Assembly (NCBI GenBank): GCA_002449785.1
Contig: DJXP01000080.1
Location: 1-7,187 of the forward strand
Reading direction: 5' to 3'
DNA from: Clostridiales bacterium UBA7001
GTDB taxonomy: Bacteria; Bacillota; Clostridia; TANB77; CAG-508
DNA length: 7,187 bases
Shown here: positions 1 to 6,084 of the stretch, in pieces
How the letters are laid out: every line of letters begins with the position of its first letter
How positions within the stretch are numbered: position 1 is the first letter of the stretch
Position numbers and translations under genes: made by a program
Notes under the pieces: generated by a model
What the model saw: only the letters and a program-made list of their open reading frames with translations
Databases searched by the model: none
Told to the model about the DNA's origin: nothing

Positions 1-510
1 TTAATGGATGTTGTAGAAGCTAGAAATGAATATTTTGAAAGAACAGGAATATATATTCCAATATGTTCAGATGGTGGAATTGTTCATGATTACCATATAA
101 CACTTGCTTTAGCAATGGGTGCTGATTTCGTTATGATGGGAAGATATTTTGCAAGATTTGATGAAAGCCCTACAAGAGTTATAAAAAGAAATGGTACTTT
201 TATGAAGGAATATTGGGGAGAAGGCTCAAATAGAGCTAGAAATTGGCAAAGATATGATTTAGGTGGAGAAGCTAAGAATAAATTAACTTTTGAAGAAGGA
301 GTTGACTCATATATTCCATATGCAGGAAGTTTAAAAGATAATGTTAATATAACAGTTAGTAAAATAAAATCAACTATGTGTAATTGTGGTGCAATTACTA
401 TAAAAGAATTACAAGAAAAGGCAAGATTAACAATTGTATCAAATGTTAGTATAAAAGAAGGAGGAGCACATGATGTTGTTCTAAAGGAATTTGATACAGG
501 TATGCAATAA
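1..510 (+). CDS. guaB: IMP dehydrogenase, C-terminal part (5' end outside window)
   Basis: This is the last 169 residues of an IMP dehydrogenase, the cytoplasmic enzyme that oxidises IMP to XMP with NAD+, the committed step of GMP synthesis. The frame is open to the first base, so the gene is cut by the window edge; the ATG at base 4 is internal. Visible landmarks, counted from the first codon, are the phosphate-binding SDGG (23-26) and MGRYF (46-50) of the TIM barrel. The mobile flap follows, starting at YWGEGS (71-76), with the Arg-Tyr dyad (84-85) that activates water in this family. The segment EEGVDSYIPYAG (98-109) matches the usual EGxxxxVPYKG. The flap start differs from the common YRGMGS, and I recall this as a divergent clostridial GuaB subgroup (memory, unchecked). 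The stop codon is 13 bases before ymdB, so the two are probably co-transcribed. The family call is firm; the subgroup is an inference. Confidence 0.93.
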   Translation, partial: LMDVVEARNEYFERTGIYIPICSDGGIVHDYHITLALAMGADFVMMGRYFARFDESPTRVIKRNGTFMKEYWGEGSNRARNWQRYDLGGEAKNKLTFEEGVDSYIPYAGSLKDNVNITVSKIKSTMCNCGAITIKELQEKARLTIVSNVSIKEGGAHDVVLKEFDTGMQ

Positions 511-518
511 AAAGGAGG
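511..518 (+). promoter_or_regulatory. Ribosome binding site that fixes the ymdB start
   Basis: AAAGGAGG lies 5 bases before the ATG at 524. It sits directly after the guaB stop codon and decides for 524 over an in-frame upstream TTG at 491 that overlaps guaB. Confidence 0.85.
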
Positions 519-523
519 CTCTT

Positions 524-1282
524 ATGAAAATTCTAGCAGTAGGAGATATTGTTGGAGATATAGGTATAAAAAAATTTCAAGATGAATTTAAAAAAATTAA
601 AAATGATATAGATTTCTGCATTGTAAATGCTGAAAACTCAGCTGATGGATTTGGACTTCTTGAAAAACAATATAATTCATTAATACATTCAGGTGTTGAT
701 GCTATAACAATGGGTGACCATACATGGGGAAAAAAAGATATTTTTAGCTTTATAAATAATAATAATATTATAAGAGCAGCAAACCTGCCAAGTAAAGTAC
801 CAGGAAAAGGATATACTGTAATTGAAAAAAATGGTAAAAAAATATGTGTTATAAGCTTACTTGGAAGAACATTTATAAATGTATTATCTAATAATCCTTT
901 TGAATGTGTTGATAATTTATTAAAAGATATTAAAGCAGATATTTATATTATAGATTTTCATGCAGAGGCAACAGCTGAAAAAGTTGCTATGGGTAGATTC
1001 TTAGATGGAAGAGTTACAATCTTATATGGAACACATACACATGTTCAAACAGCAGATGAGTGTATTTTAGAAAATGGTACTGCTTATATAACAGACTTGG
1101 GTATGACAGGTCCAAAAGATTCTGTAATAGGTATGGATGTAGAAGTTTCACTGAAAAGATTTATGACTTCACTTCCAGAAAGATATAAAATGGCAAAAGG
1201 TGAAGCTAAAATGAATGCATGTATATTTGAATTAGATGATATTACTAATAAGCCTCAAAAAATAACTAGAATAAATGTGTAA
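524..1282 (+). CDS. ymdB: YmdB family metallophosphoesterase (2',3'-cyclic nucleotide phosphodiesterase-like)
   Basis: The 252-residue product belongs to the YmdB/TIGR00282 calcineurin-like phosphoesterases. In Bacillus subtilis YmdB hydrolyses 2',3'-cyclic nucleotides and affects biofilm and motility decisions. The fold's dimetal site is visible: D8 in GDIVG, E37-N38 in NAENSADGFG, H66 in MGDHTW, H146 in DFHAEAT, and H171/H173 in GTHTHVQTAD, followed by YITDLGMTGP (188-197). The length is close to the roughly 264 residues of B. subtilis YmdB. One oddity is that the Asn of the usual GNH motif is Asp here (D65). The ATG at 524 is preferred because a strong AAAGGAGG stands 5 bases upstream and translation from it begins directly with the MKILAVGD strand. 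The next gene is spoVS, the same order as in Bacillus, but the gene before is guaB and not rny (RNase Y). The protein is probably cytoplasmic, with no signal peptide. The family is certain; the exact substrate is inferred. Confidence 0.93.
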   Translation: MKILAVGDIVGDIGIKKFQDEFKKIKNDIDFCIVNAENSADGFGLLEKQYNSLIHSGVDAITMGDHTWGKKDIFSFINNNNIIRAANLPSKVPGKGYTVIEKNGKKICVISLLGRTFINVLSNNPFECVDNLLKDIKADIYIIDFHAEATAEKVAMGRFLDGRVTILYGTHTHVQTADECILENGTAYITDLGMTGPKDSVIGMDVEVSLKRFMTSLPERYKMAKGEAKMNACIFELDDITNKPQKITRINV

Positions 1283-1492
1283 AATAGAAAAAAATGATGT
1301 CTAAAATAATCGAATTATAAAACAATAAAAAAATAATTGTAAAATATTATTAATATATTGATTTTACTGTAATATTTAGGCACACGAAAGTTTGCTAAAA
1401 TTATAAAAAACTATAGACTTCAAAATCCTATTATTGTAAAATAGTCACATCGAAACACAAGATAAAATAAAAATAATAGGAGGAAAGAAAAA
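1283..1492 (+). promoter_or_regulatory. spoVS leader / ymdB-spoVS intergenic region with potential RNA structure
   Basis: This 210-base non-coding stretch is very AT-rich. It contains a hairpin with a C-GAAA-G loop (arms about 1375-1385 and 1390-1400) and a ten-base segment, TCCTATTATT (1426-1435). That segment is perfectly complementary to AATAATAGGA (1472-1481), which includes the first part of the spoVS ribosome site. I found no convincing SigA or SigH promoter and no terminator for ymdB, so spoVS may be read from upstream, from a promoter I cannot recognise, or both. The structures are seen in the sequence; a regulatory role is inferred. Confidence 0.4.
1478..1483 (+). promoter_or_regulatory. 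spoVS ribosome binding site, potentially sequestered
   Basis: AGGAGG lies 9 bases before the spoVS ATG. Its first four bases, AGGA, can pair with TCCT at 1426-1429 as part of a 10-bp stem. Confidence 0.75.
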
Positions 1493-1756
1493 ATGGAAGT
1501 TTTAAAAATTTCATCAAAGTCAAATCCAAATTCAGTGGCAGGAGCTATTGCAGGTTTGGTTAAAGAAAGTACAAGAGCAGAAATGCAAGCAATAGGAGCT
1601 GGAGCTTTAAATCAAGCAATAAAAGCAGTTGCTATAGCAAGAGGATTTGTAGCACCTTCTGGAGTAGATTTAATTTGTATTCCGGCATTTGCTGAAGTTC
1701 AAGTTGAAGGTGAAGATAGAACAGGAATAAAATTAATAGTTGAGTCAAGAAAATAG
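1493..1756 (+). CDS. spoVS: Stage V sporulation protein S
   Basis: The 87-residue product is a near full-length match to SpoVS, a small Alba-like protein. In B. subtilis its loss stops sporulation at stage V and affects release of septation control. The hallmark segments are SKSNPNSVAGAIAG (8-21), the block AIGAGALNQAIKAVAIARGF (33-52), then APSGVDLICIPAF (54-66) and the final KLIVESRK. The length equals that of the family. There is no signal peptide or membrane segment; the protein acts in the cytoplasm and probably binds nucleic acid (known of the fold, not shown here). The ATG follows a clear AGGAGG. It stands downstream of ymdB, a conserved pairing, and ahead of a strong terminator, so it ends its transcription unit. 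Its presence is the best evidence that the organism forms spores, although SpoVS homologues also occur in some non-sporulating bacteria. Confidence 0.96.
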   Translation: MEVLKISSKSNPNSVAGAIAGLVKESTRAEMQAIGAGALNQAIKAVAIARGFVAPSGVDLICIPAFAEVQVEGEDRTGIKLIVESRK

Positions 1757-1794
1757 TATGTATATATTAAAGAGATTAAATTGATATTTAATAT

Positions 1795-1825
1795 AAGCGA
1801 TGATAATTTAATATCATCGCTTTTT
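1795..1825 (+). terminator. Rho-independent terminator after spoVS
   Basis: AAGCGATGATA (1795-1805) pairs perfectly over 11 bp with TATCATCGCTT (1812-1822) around a 6-base ATTTAA loop, and the descending arm runs into TTTTT (1821-1825). It ends the guaB-ymdB-spoVS block, 38 bases after the spoVS stop. Confidence 0.9.
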
Positions 1826-1887
1826 AAATTAATTATAATAAGTAAATTTACTAGTATTAGTATTGTAAAAATTATTTTATTTTTTTA

Positions 1888-1916
1888 TTGAAAATATTAT
1901 AAAAATGATATATTAT
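1888..1916 (+). promoter_or_regulatory. SigA-type promoter for the solute-binding protein gene
   Basis: TTGAAA (1888-1893), a 17-base spacer and TATTAT (1911-1916) form a good housekeeping promoter. The expected start of transcription, near 1923, leaves a very short leader of about 17 bases containing only the ribosome site GAAAGG (1926-1931). Confidence 0.65.
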
Positions 1917-1939
1917 AAAGCAGTAGAAAGGTAATTTTT

Positions 1940-3526
1940 ATGGATAGTAATAATTTGTTTAAATATATATTTGCATTAGTTGTAGTTATTTTAATTGGTT
2001 ATACAATTTTTGTTATAGCTCATAATAAGTCAAATTCTATTAATAATGAGTTAGATCAAACTTCAACATTAACTAATATAAAAACTGATTTGAGGTTTGC
2101 AATTGCAGAATTAGATACAATTAATCCAATTATTTCTCATAATAGAAATGTGCAGGAAATAACTAAAATTATTTATGATCCACTTGTAACACTAAATGAA
2201 AACTATAAGTTAGAATACTGTTTGGCTGAAGAAATTGCCAAGACAGATGATGTAACATATATTATAAAACTAAAAAAAGGAATTTTGTGGGAAGACGATT
2301 CTAATTTTACAGCATCAGATGTTTTATTTACTATTGATAGAATAAAAGAAAATAACTCAATTTATTCGGAAAACTTAAAGTATGTAATTGGTGTTGATAT
2401 TATTGATAGTACCACACTTAAAATAACTTTATCTGAACCAGTTGATTTTTTTGAATATAATTTAACATTTCCAATTATGTGTGAAAAATATTACGAAGGA
2501 GAAGATTTTGCGACTACTTTAAGGGTACCAATTGGAACAGGTATGTTTAAAATAACTGAATACAGTTCTAACGTAATTAAACTTTCTCCAAATGAAAATT
2601 ATTGGAACATAAATAAAAAACCAATGGCAACTGAAATTAGTATTAATTTATATGGCACTATTGGAGAGGCATATGGTGCTTTTAAAAATGGTGAAATAGA
2701 TGTTTTATCTGTAAAATCAAATAATATAGAAGAATATATAGGAACATTGGGATATAAAAAAATTGAATATAAAGCTAGAGATTATGATTTTTTAGTGTTA
2801 AATACTGATGGGACAATATTTTCTGATGTTAATATTAGAAAAGCAATTAGCTTAATGATTGACAAGAATAGTCTTTTAGCTTCTTGTTTTGATAGAGGTG
2901 GACATGTTGTATCTAATTTTAGTTTAGATATGGGTTCATGGGTTTATAATAAAGATTTGAATGTGGATGTAGATACAGAAAGAGCATTTCAAATTTTAAC
3001 TGATGATGGATGGGATAGGACAACAAATTCTTGGCAAAAAAAATATGATGGACGAAATCAGAGATTAAGTTTTTCGATAACTGTCAATTCAAATAATAAT
3101 ACTAGAGTTGCAGTTGCTGAGAATATTAAAGAACAATTAAGTCGTTATAGTATACCTGTTGAAATAAGATATTTATCTAATGAAAGTTATAATAATACTA
3201 TTAATGATAGAAACTTTGAATGTGCTATTACAGGAATAAGATTAGGTTTTTCACCAAGTTTAACTACTTTTTTTGGAGAAAACAATATAGCAAATTATTA
3301 TAATGAGGAAGTTAATGAAATAATGAATATTGTTAAAAATACTAATGATGAAGGTTTAATTATTGAAAAATATAATAGATTATATGATATTTATTTGGAT
3401 GAAGTACCATATATAGGATTATATAGAAATACGGAAATGGTAATATATAGTCAAGGTTTGGTTTCAAATATGATGCCTAATTGTTTTAATATTTACCATA
3501 ATATTGACAAATGGTATAGACAATAG
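1940..3526 (+). CDS. Membrane-anchored family 5 extracellular solute-binding protein (oligopeptide/nickel ABC type)
   Basis: The 528-residue product has the layout of SBP_bac_5 (OppA/DppA-like) binding proteins, which capture peptides or similar solutes outside the membrane for an ABC importer. A hydrophobic helix at about 8-28 follows a short Lys-containing start. It has no lipobox cysteine, so the protein is probably held by an uncleaved N-terminal anchor and not as a lipoprotein. Family traits are the early ELDTINPIISHNRNVQEITKIIYDPLV-type region (57-83), ILWEDDSNFTASDVLFTIDRI (115-135), the IGTGMFKI...LSPNENYW block in the middle, and DVNIRKAISLMIDKN before the second lobe. The length is usual for the family. 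No permease or ATPase gene is adjacent, so its partner and ligand are unknown. The gene has its own promoter and lies between a terminator and the recA promoter, so it is monocistronic. The start is the ATG 8 bases after GAAAGG. The family is secure; peptide binding is an inference. Confidence 0.85.
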   Translation: MDSNNLFKYIFALVVVILIGYTIFVIAHNKSNSINNELDQTSTLTNIKTDLRFAIAELDTINPIISHNRNVQEITKIIYDPLVTLNENYKLEYCLAEEIAKTDDVTYIIKLKKGILWEDDSNFTASDVLFTIDRIKENNSIYSENLKYVIGVDIIDSTTLKITLSEPVDFFEYNLTFPIMCEKYYEGEDFATTLRVPIGTGMFKITEYSSNVIKLSPNENYWNINKKPMATEISINLYGTIGEAYGAFKNGEIDVLSVKSNNIEEYIGTLGYKKIEYKARDYDFLVLNTDGTIFSDVNIRKAISLMIDKNSLLASCFDRGGHVVSNFSLDMGSWVYNKDLNVDVDTERAFQILTDDGWDRTTNSWQKKYDGRNQRLSFSITVNSNNNTRVAVAENIKEQLSRYSIPVEIRYLSNESYNNTINDRNFECAITGIRLGFSPSLTTFFGENNIANYYNEEVNEIMNIVKNTNDEGLIIEKYNRLYDIYLDEVPYIGLYRNTEMVIYSQGLVSNMMPNCFNIYHNIDKWYRQ

Positions 3527-3575
3527 GGTGGACATTAGGGACGTTCTTTTTAGTCCCAAAAATTGAACTTTGAGG
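3527..3575 (+). repeat. REP-like palindromic remnant
   Basis: Directly after the preceding stop codon comes GGTGGACATTAGGGAC, then a T-rich loop and GTCCC. GGGAC (3538-3542) pairs with GTCCC (3553-3557), and GAGGACACTG follows at about 3572. GGGAC-loop-GTCCC units with nearby GGACA motifs resemble, from memory, the repeats left by REP-associated tyrosine transposases in Clostridia and Bacilli. Only one copy is in the window, the borders are approximate, and no transposase is present. The T-run sits in the loop, so it does not look like a standard terminator. Confidence 0.45.
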
Positions 3576-3613
3576 ACACTGTTTATATTTTAAAAAAATT
3601 TTGAAAAAAGATA

Positions 3614-3641
3614 TTGACAAAAGAAAAATTAAAGATATAAT
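3614..3641 (+). promoter_or_regulatory. SigA promoter of recA
   Basis: TTGACA (3614-3619) and TATAAT (3636-3641) are both perfect consensus hexamers, separated by 16 bases. Transcription should start near 3648, about 50 bases before the recA ATG. Confidence 0.85.
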
Positions 3642-3642
3642 A

Positions 3643-3656
3643 AGAACATAAGTTTT
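3643..3656 (+). promoter_or_regulatory. Candidate LexA (SOS) box 1
   Basis: AGAACATAAGTTTT keeps the GAAC-N4-GTTY core of the B. subtilis LexA box CGAACRNRYGTTYC, with three mismatches outside or beside the core. It abuts the -10 hexamer and covers the likely transcription start, a typical place for a repressor. Confidence 0.55.
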
Positions 3657-3657
3657 A

Positions 3658-3671
3658 CAAACAAGCGTTTA
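3658..3671 (+). promoter_or_regulatory. Candidate LexA (SOS) box 2
   Basis: CAAACAAGCGTTTA differs from CGAACRNRYGTTYC only at the second and last positions. Its centre is 15 bp downstream of box 1, within the transcribed leader, so two dimers could bind close together. Confidence 0.5.
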
Positions 3672-3682
3672 TATTTGAAATG

Positions 3683-3690
3683 AAAGGAAG
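3683..3690 (+). promoter_or_regulatory. Ribosome binding site that fixes the recA start
   Basis: AAAGGAAG ends 7 bases before the ATG at 3698. The in-frame ATG at 3680 overlaps this site and has nothing comparable upstream, so it is rejected as start. Confidence 0.8.
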
Positions 3691-3697
3691 AAAAAAT

Positions 3698-4771
3698 ATG
3701 GAAAATAATTCAGAAAAAAGAAAAGCTTTAGAGGCTGCAATGAGCCAAATAGAAAAACAATTTGGAAAAGGTTCAGTAATGAAACTTGGAAATTATGATT
3801 CAATGAATGTTGAAGCAATTTCAACAGGTGCATTGAACTTAGATATAGCATTAGGCATTGGTGGTATTCCGAGAGGAAGAATAATAGAAATATATGGACC
3901 AGAATCTTCTGGAAAAACAACACTTGCATTACATGCAATTGCTGAAGCACAAAAAACTGGTGGTGAAGCTGCATTTATTGATGCAGAACATGCATTAGAT
4001 CCAGTTTATGCTAAAAAAATTGGTGTAGATATAGATAATTTAATAGTATCTCAACCAGATACTGGTGAACAAGCTTTAGAAATAGCAGAAGCGTTAATTA
4101 GAAGCGGTGCTATTGATATTGTTGTTGTAGACTCTGTTGCAGCATTAGTTCCAAAAGCAGAAATAGATGGAGATATGGGAGATTCACATATAGGATTACA
4201 AGCAAGATTAATGTCTCAAGCATTAAGAAAATTAGCTGGTACTATTAATAAAACAAATGCTATAATAATATTTATTAATCAATTAAGAGAAAAAGTTGGA
4301 GTAATGTTTGGAAATCCAGAAACTACTGCAGGTGGTAGAGCACTTAAATATTATGCATCTGTTAGAATGGATATAAGAAGAATAGAGTCAATTAAGCAAG
4401 ATGGTGAAGTTGTAGGAAATAGAACAAGAGTTAAAATTGTTAAAAATAAAGTTGCTCCTCCTTTTAGAGAAGCTGAATTTGATATTATATATGGAAAAGG
4501 TATTTCTAAAGAAGGAAGTGTTTTAGATCTTGCAGTTGATCTTGGAATAATAGAAAAAAGTGGTTCATGGTTTAGCTATAATGGAGAAAAAATAGGACAA
4601 GGTAGAGAGAATATTAAGAAACAATTGTCTGAAAATCCTAAATTTATGAATGAAGTAGAAAAGAAAGTTAGAGATAATTTTAGTAAAGCATTTGAAAATG
4701 CATTAATTGAAGAAGGAAAAGATTCAAACAAAGATAATGATGAAGATGATGAACATGAAGATGAAGAATAG
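3698..4771 (+). CDS. recA: Recombinase RecA
   Basis: The 357-residue product is RecA, the ATP-dependent filament that pairs homologous DNA in recombinational repair and triggers LexA self-cleavage. Seen in order are the N-terminal helix with ALEAAMSQIEKQFGKG (10-25) and Walker A GPESSGKT (67-74, K73). The catalytic glutamate is E97 in DAEHALDP. Walker B ends at D145 in IVVVDS, with loop L1 around EIDGDMGDSHIG (155-166). Next come INQLREKVGVMFGNPETTAGG (193-213), including loop L2, and the C-terminal domain. The protein ends in a strongly acidic tail (about 341-357), usual for RecA, where it restrains DNA binding. The length is normal and no key residue is missing. A consensus promoter and two LexA-type boxes precede it, so SOS induction is likely (inference). 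recX follows after 22 bases, as in many bacteria, indicating an operon. Confidence 0.98.
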   Translation: MENNSEKRKALEAAMSQIEKQFGKGSVMKLGNYDSMNVEAISTGALNLDIALGIGGIPRGRIIEIYGPESSGKTTLALHAIAEAQKTGGEAAFIDAEHALDPVYAKKIGVDIDNLIVSQPDTGEQALEIAEALIRSGAIDIVVVDSVAALVPKAEIDGDMGDSHIGLQARLMSQALRKLAGTINKTNAIIIFINQLREKVGVMFGNPETTAGGRALKYYASVRMDIRRIESIKQDGEVVGNRTRVKIVKNKVAPPFREAEFDIIYGKGISKEGSVLDLAVDLGIIEKSGSWFSYNGEKIGQGRENIKKQLSENPKFMNEVEKKVRDNFSKAFENALIEEGKDSNKDNDEDDEHEDEE

Positions 4772-4793
4772 TAAATGGGAATAGGAATTTATA

Positions 4794-5261
4794 ATGAATT
4801 TTACAAATAATCTGGAAGAAGCTGAAAAAGTTGAAAAACTTCGTAATAAAATGCTTAAATATATATTATACAAAAAAAGAACTGAAGAAGAAGTAAGAAA
4901 TAAATTTATATCTGAAGATAATAACTTAGTTGAAGATGCAATAGAGTATTTTAAAGAACTAAATTATATAAATGATTATGATTATATAGAAAGAAGTGTT
5001 AAAGAATTTATTGCATTAAAAAAATTATCAATTAAGGAAGTTGCATACAAAATCTGCCAAAAAGGTGTTAGTAAAAATTTGGTTGATGAATATATATATA
5101 ATAATAAAGAAGCATTATTAGATTATGAGATTTCTTCTGCTAAAGCTATTATCTTAAAAAAATCTGGTAGTTTAGAAGAAAATGAGATAAAAAACTATTT
5201 AATAAAAAAAGGATATATGAAAGAAAGCATAAATATTGCATTAGATGATATTGAAAGCTAG
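4794..5261 (+). CDS. recX: Regulatory protein RecX
   Basis: The 155-residue product is a RecX family modulator, which binds in the groove of RecA filaments and limits or regulates their growth. It is almost wholly helical with the family's repeated three-helix units. Unit one is LRNKMLKYILYKKRTEEEVRNKFI (16-39), leading into the family's 'gyidD' signature, here LNYINDYDYIE (56-66). The second unit has KKLSIKEVAYKICQKGV (76-92), and the last has KNYLIKKGYMKESINIAL (133-150). The length is near that of E. coli RecX (166) and shorter than many Gram-positive versions (over 200), with no sign of truncation. Translation starts at the ATG 6 bases after AGGAA. It is very probably transcribed with recA and hence under the same SOS-type control. 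There is no terminator between it and scpA. Confidence 0.9.
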   Translation: MNFTNNLEEAEKVEKLRNKMLKYILYKKRTEEEVRNKFISEDNNLVEDAIEYFKELNYINDYDYIERSVKEFIALKKLSIKEVAYKICQKGVSKNLVDEYIYNNKEALLDYEISSAKAIILKKSGSLEENEIKNYLIKKGYMKESINIALDDIES

Positions 5262-5316
5262 AAAATATATTATAAACATTTAATAATTGATAGGAGTAAG
5301 AGGTTTTAAATATATA

Positions 5317-6072
5317 ATGAACAATAAAGTCATTTCATTAGAAACATCAAAATATGAATTAAGATTAGATAATTTTGAAGGTCCATTAGATTTATTATGT
5401 TATTTAATTGATAAAAATAAAATGGATATATATAAAGTAAGTATATCTGATATAACAGATCAATATGTATCTTATTTGCAAAAGCAGGAACAATTTAATC
5501 TAGAAATTGCAAGTGAGTTTTTAGTAATGGCTTCAACACTACTACTTTTAAAATCAAAAGGATTATTACCATCTTTAGAAGAAAAAGAAGAAGAATTAAC
5601 AGAAGAACAGTTATTAAATAGAATTATAGAATATAAACAATATAAAGAAATTAGCAAGTTATTTAAAGAGAGAATATTAGTTTATTCAAAAAGATTTTAT
5701 AAATTACCAGATAGAGTTGAACTTCCTAAACAAGAGATTGAAAAAGATTTTTCTATTGATGACATAGCAAATAAATATAAAGAATTAACTCAAAAAAATG
5801 AACTTAAGAAAAATGAGAATGCCAAAAATATAGAAAAAATTGCGATATCAGATACATATAATGTTTCTGATAAAGTTAAAGAAATATTTAGAGTATTAGT
5901 AAAAAGGCCTAAATTTGTGTTTAACAAAATATTTTCACTAAGAGAGAAACCTAAAGCAGAGGTTGTAACAGCTTTTTCAGGTGTACTTGAATTAAGTAGA
6001 AGAAATAAAATAAATGCAGAACAGAATGAGCTGTTTGGAGATATAGTAATTTCTAAAAGAAAAAAAGAATAA
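5317..6072 (+). CDS. scpA: Segregation and condensation protein A
   Basis: The 251-residue product is ScpA, the kleisin that links the two Smc heads and recruits ScpB in the bacterial condensin. Evidence is the N-terminal block YELRLDNFEGPLDLLCYLID (13-32), which contacts the Smc neck, then SISDITDQYVSYL (42-54). Next is the helix SEFLVMASTLLLLKSKGLLP (66-85) with an acidic stretch (88-97). A charged, poorly conserved linker (about 135-180) leads to a C-terminal winged-helix region with VTAFSGVLELSRRNKI (217-232). The length equals that of B. subtilis ScpA. The ATG at 5317 gives this length; its nearest ribosome-site-like sequence, AAGAGG (5298-5303), is 13 bases away, so initiation may be weak. 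The TTG at 5287 would add ten residues unlike the family and has no ribosome site. It lies 55 bases after recX with no terminator between, so read-through from recA is possible. The usual partner scpB does not follow. Confidence 0.93.
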   Translation: MNNKVISLETSKYELRLDNFEGPLDLLCYLIDKNKMDIYKVSISDITDQYVSYLQKQEQFNLEIASEFLVMASTLLLLKSKGLLPSLEEKEEELTEEQLLNRIIEYKQYKEISKLFKERILVYSKRFYKLPDRVELPKQEIEKDFSIDDIANKYKELTQKNELKKNENAKNIEKIAISDTYNVSDKVKEIFRVLVKRPKFVFNKIFSLREKPKAEVVTAFSGVLELSRRNKINAEQNELFGDIVISKRKKE

Positions 6073-6084
6073 CTAAAAATATAG

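Noticed and set aside
491..523. Upstream TTG start for ymdB
   Set aside because: It overlaps guaB and adds 11 residues foreign to the family; a strong ribosome site precedes the ATG at 524.
1298..1304. Spo0A box (TGTCTAA against TGTCGAA)
   Set aside because: A seven-base near match with one mismatch is expected by chance in this AT-rich spacer, and no promoter lies at a suitable distance.
1284..1316. SigH promoter for spoVS (ATAGAAAAA ... GAAT)
   Set aside because: The two elements are about 4-5 bases too far apart and the first has a mismatch.
1392..1419. SigA promoter for spoVS (TTGCTA ... TAGACT)
   Set aside because: The -10 element matches only four of six bases, and the -35 overlaps the better-supported hairpin.
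1390..1424. preQ1-I riboswitch, suggested by ATAAAAAACTA
   Set aside because: The short tail resembles that class, but the required stem and ligand-binding loop upstream are missing and spoVS is not a queuosine gene.
3680..3697. ATG at 3680 as recA start
   Set aside because: The ribosome site AAAGGAAG lies downstream of it and is properly spaced for the ATG at 3698; the extra six residues do not resemble RecA.
3669..3974. Minus-strand open frame opposite recA
   Set aside because: It mirrors highly conserved recA codons, has a low-complexity Leu/Phe/Gln/His-rich translation and no ribosome site; the shorter frames opposite scpA and the PemK-like gene are of the same kind.
5287..5316. TTG at 5287 as scpA start
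   Set aside because: It has no ribosome site, and the added residues are unlike ScpA; the ATG at 5317 gives the usual family length.
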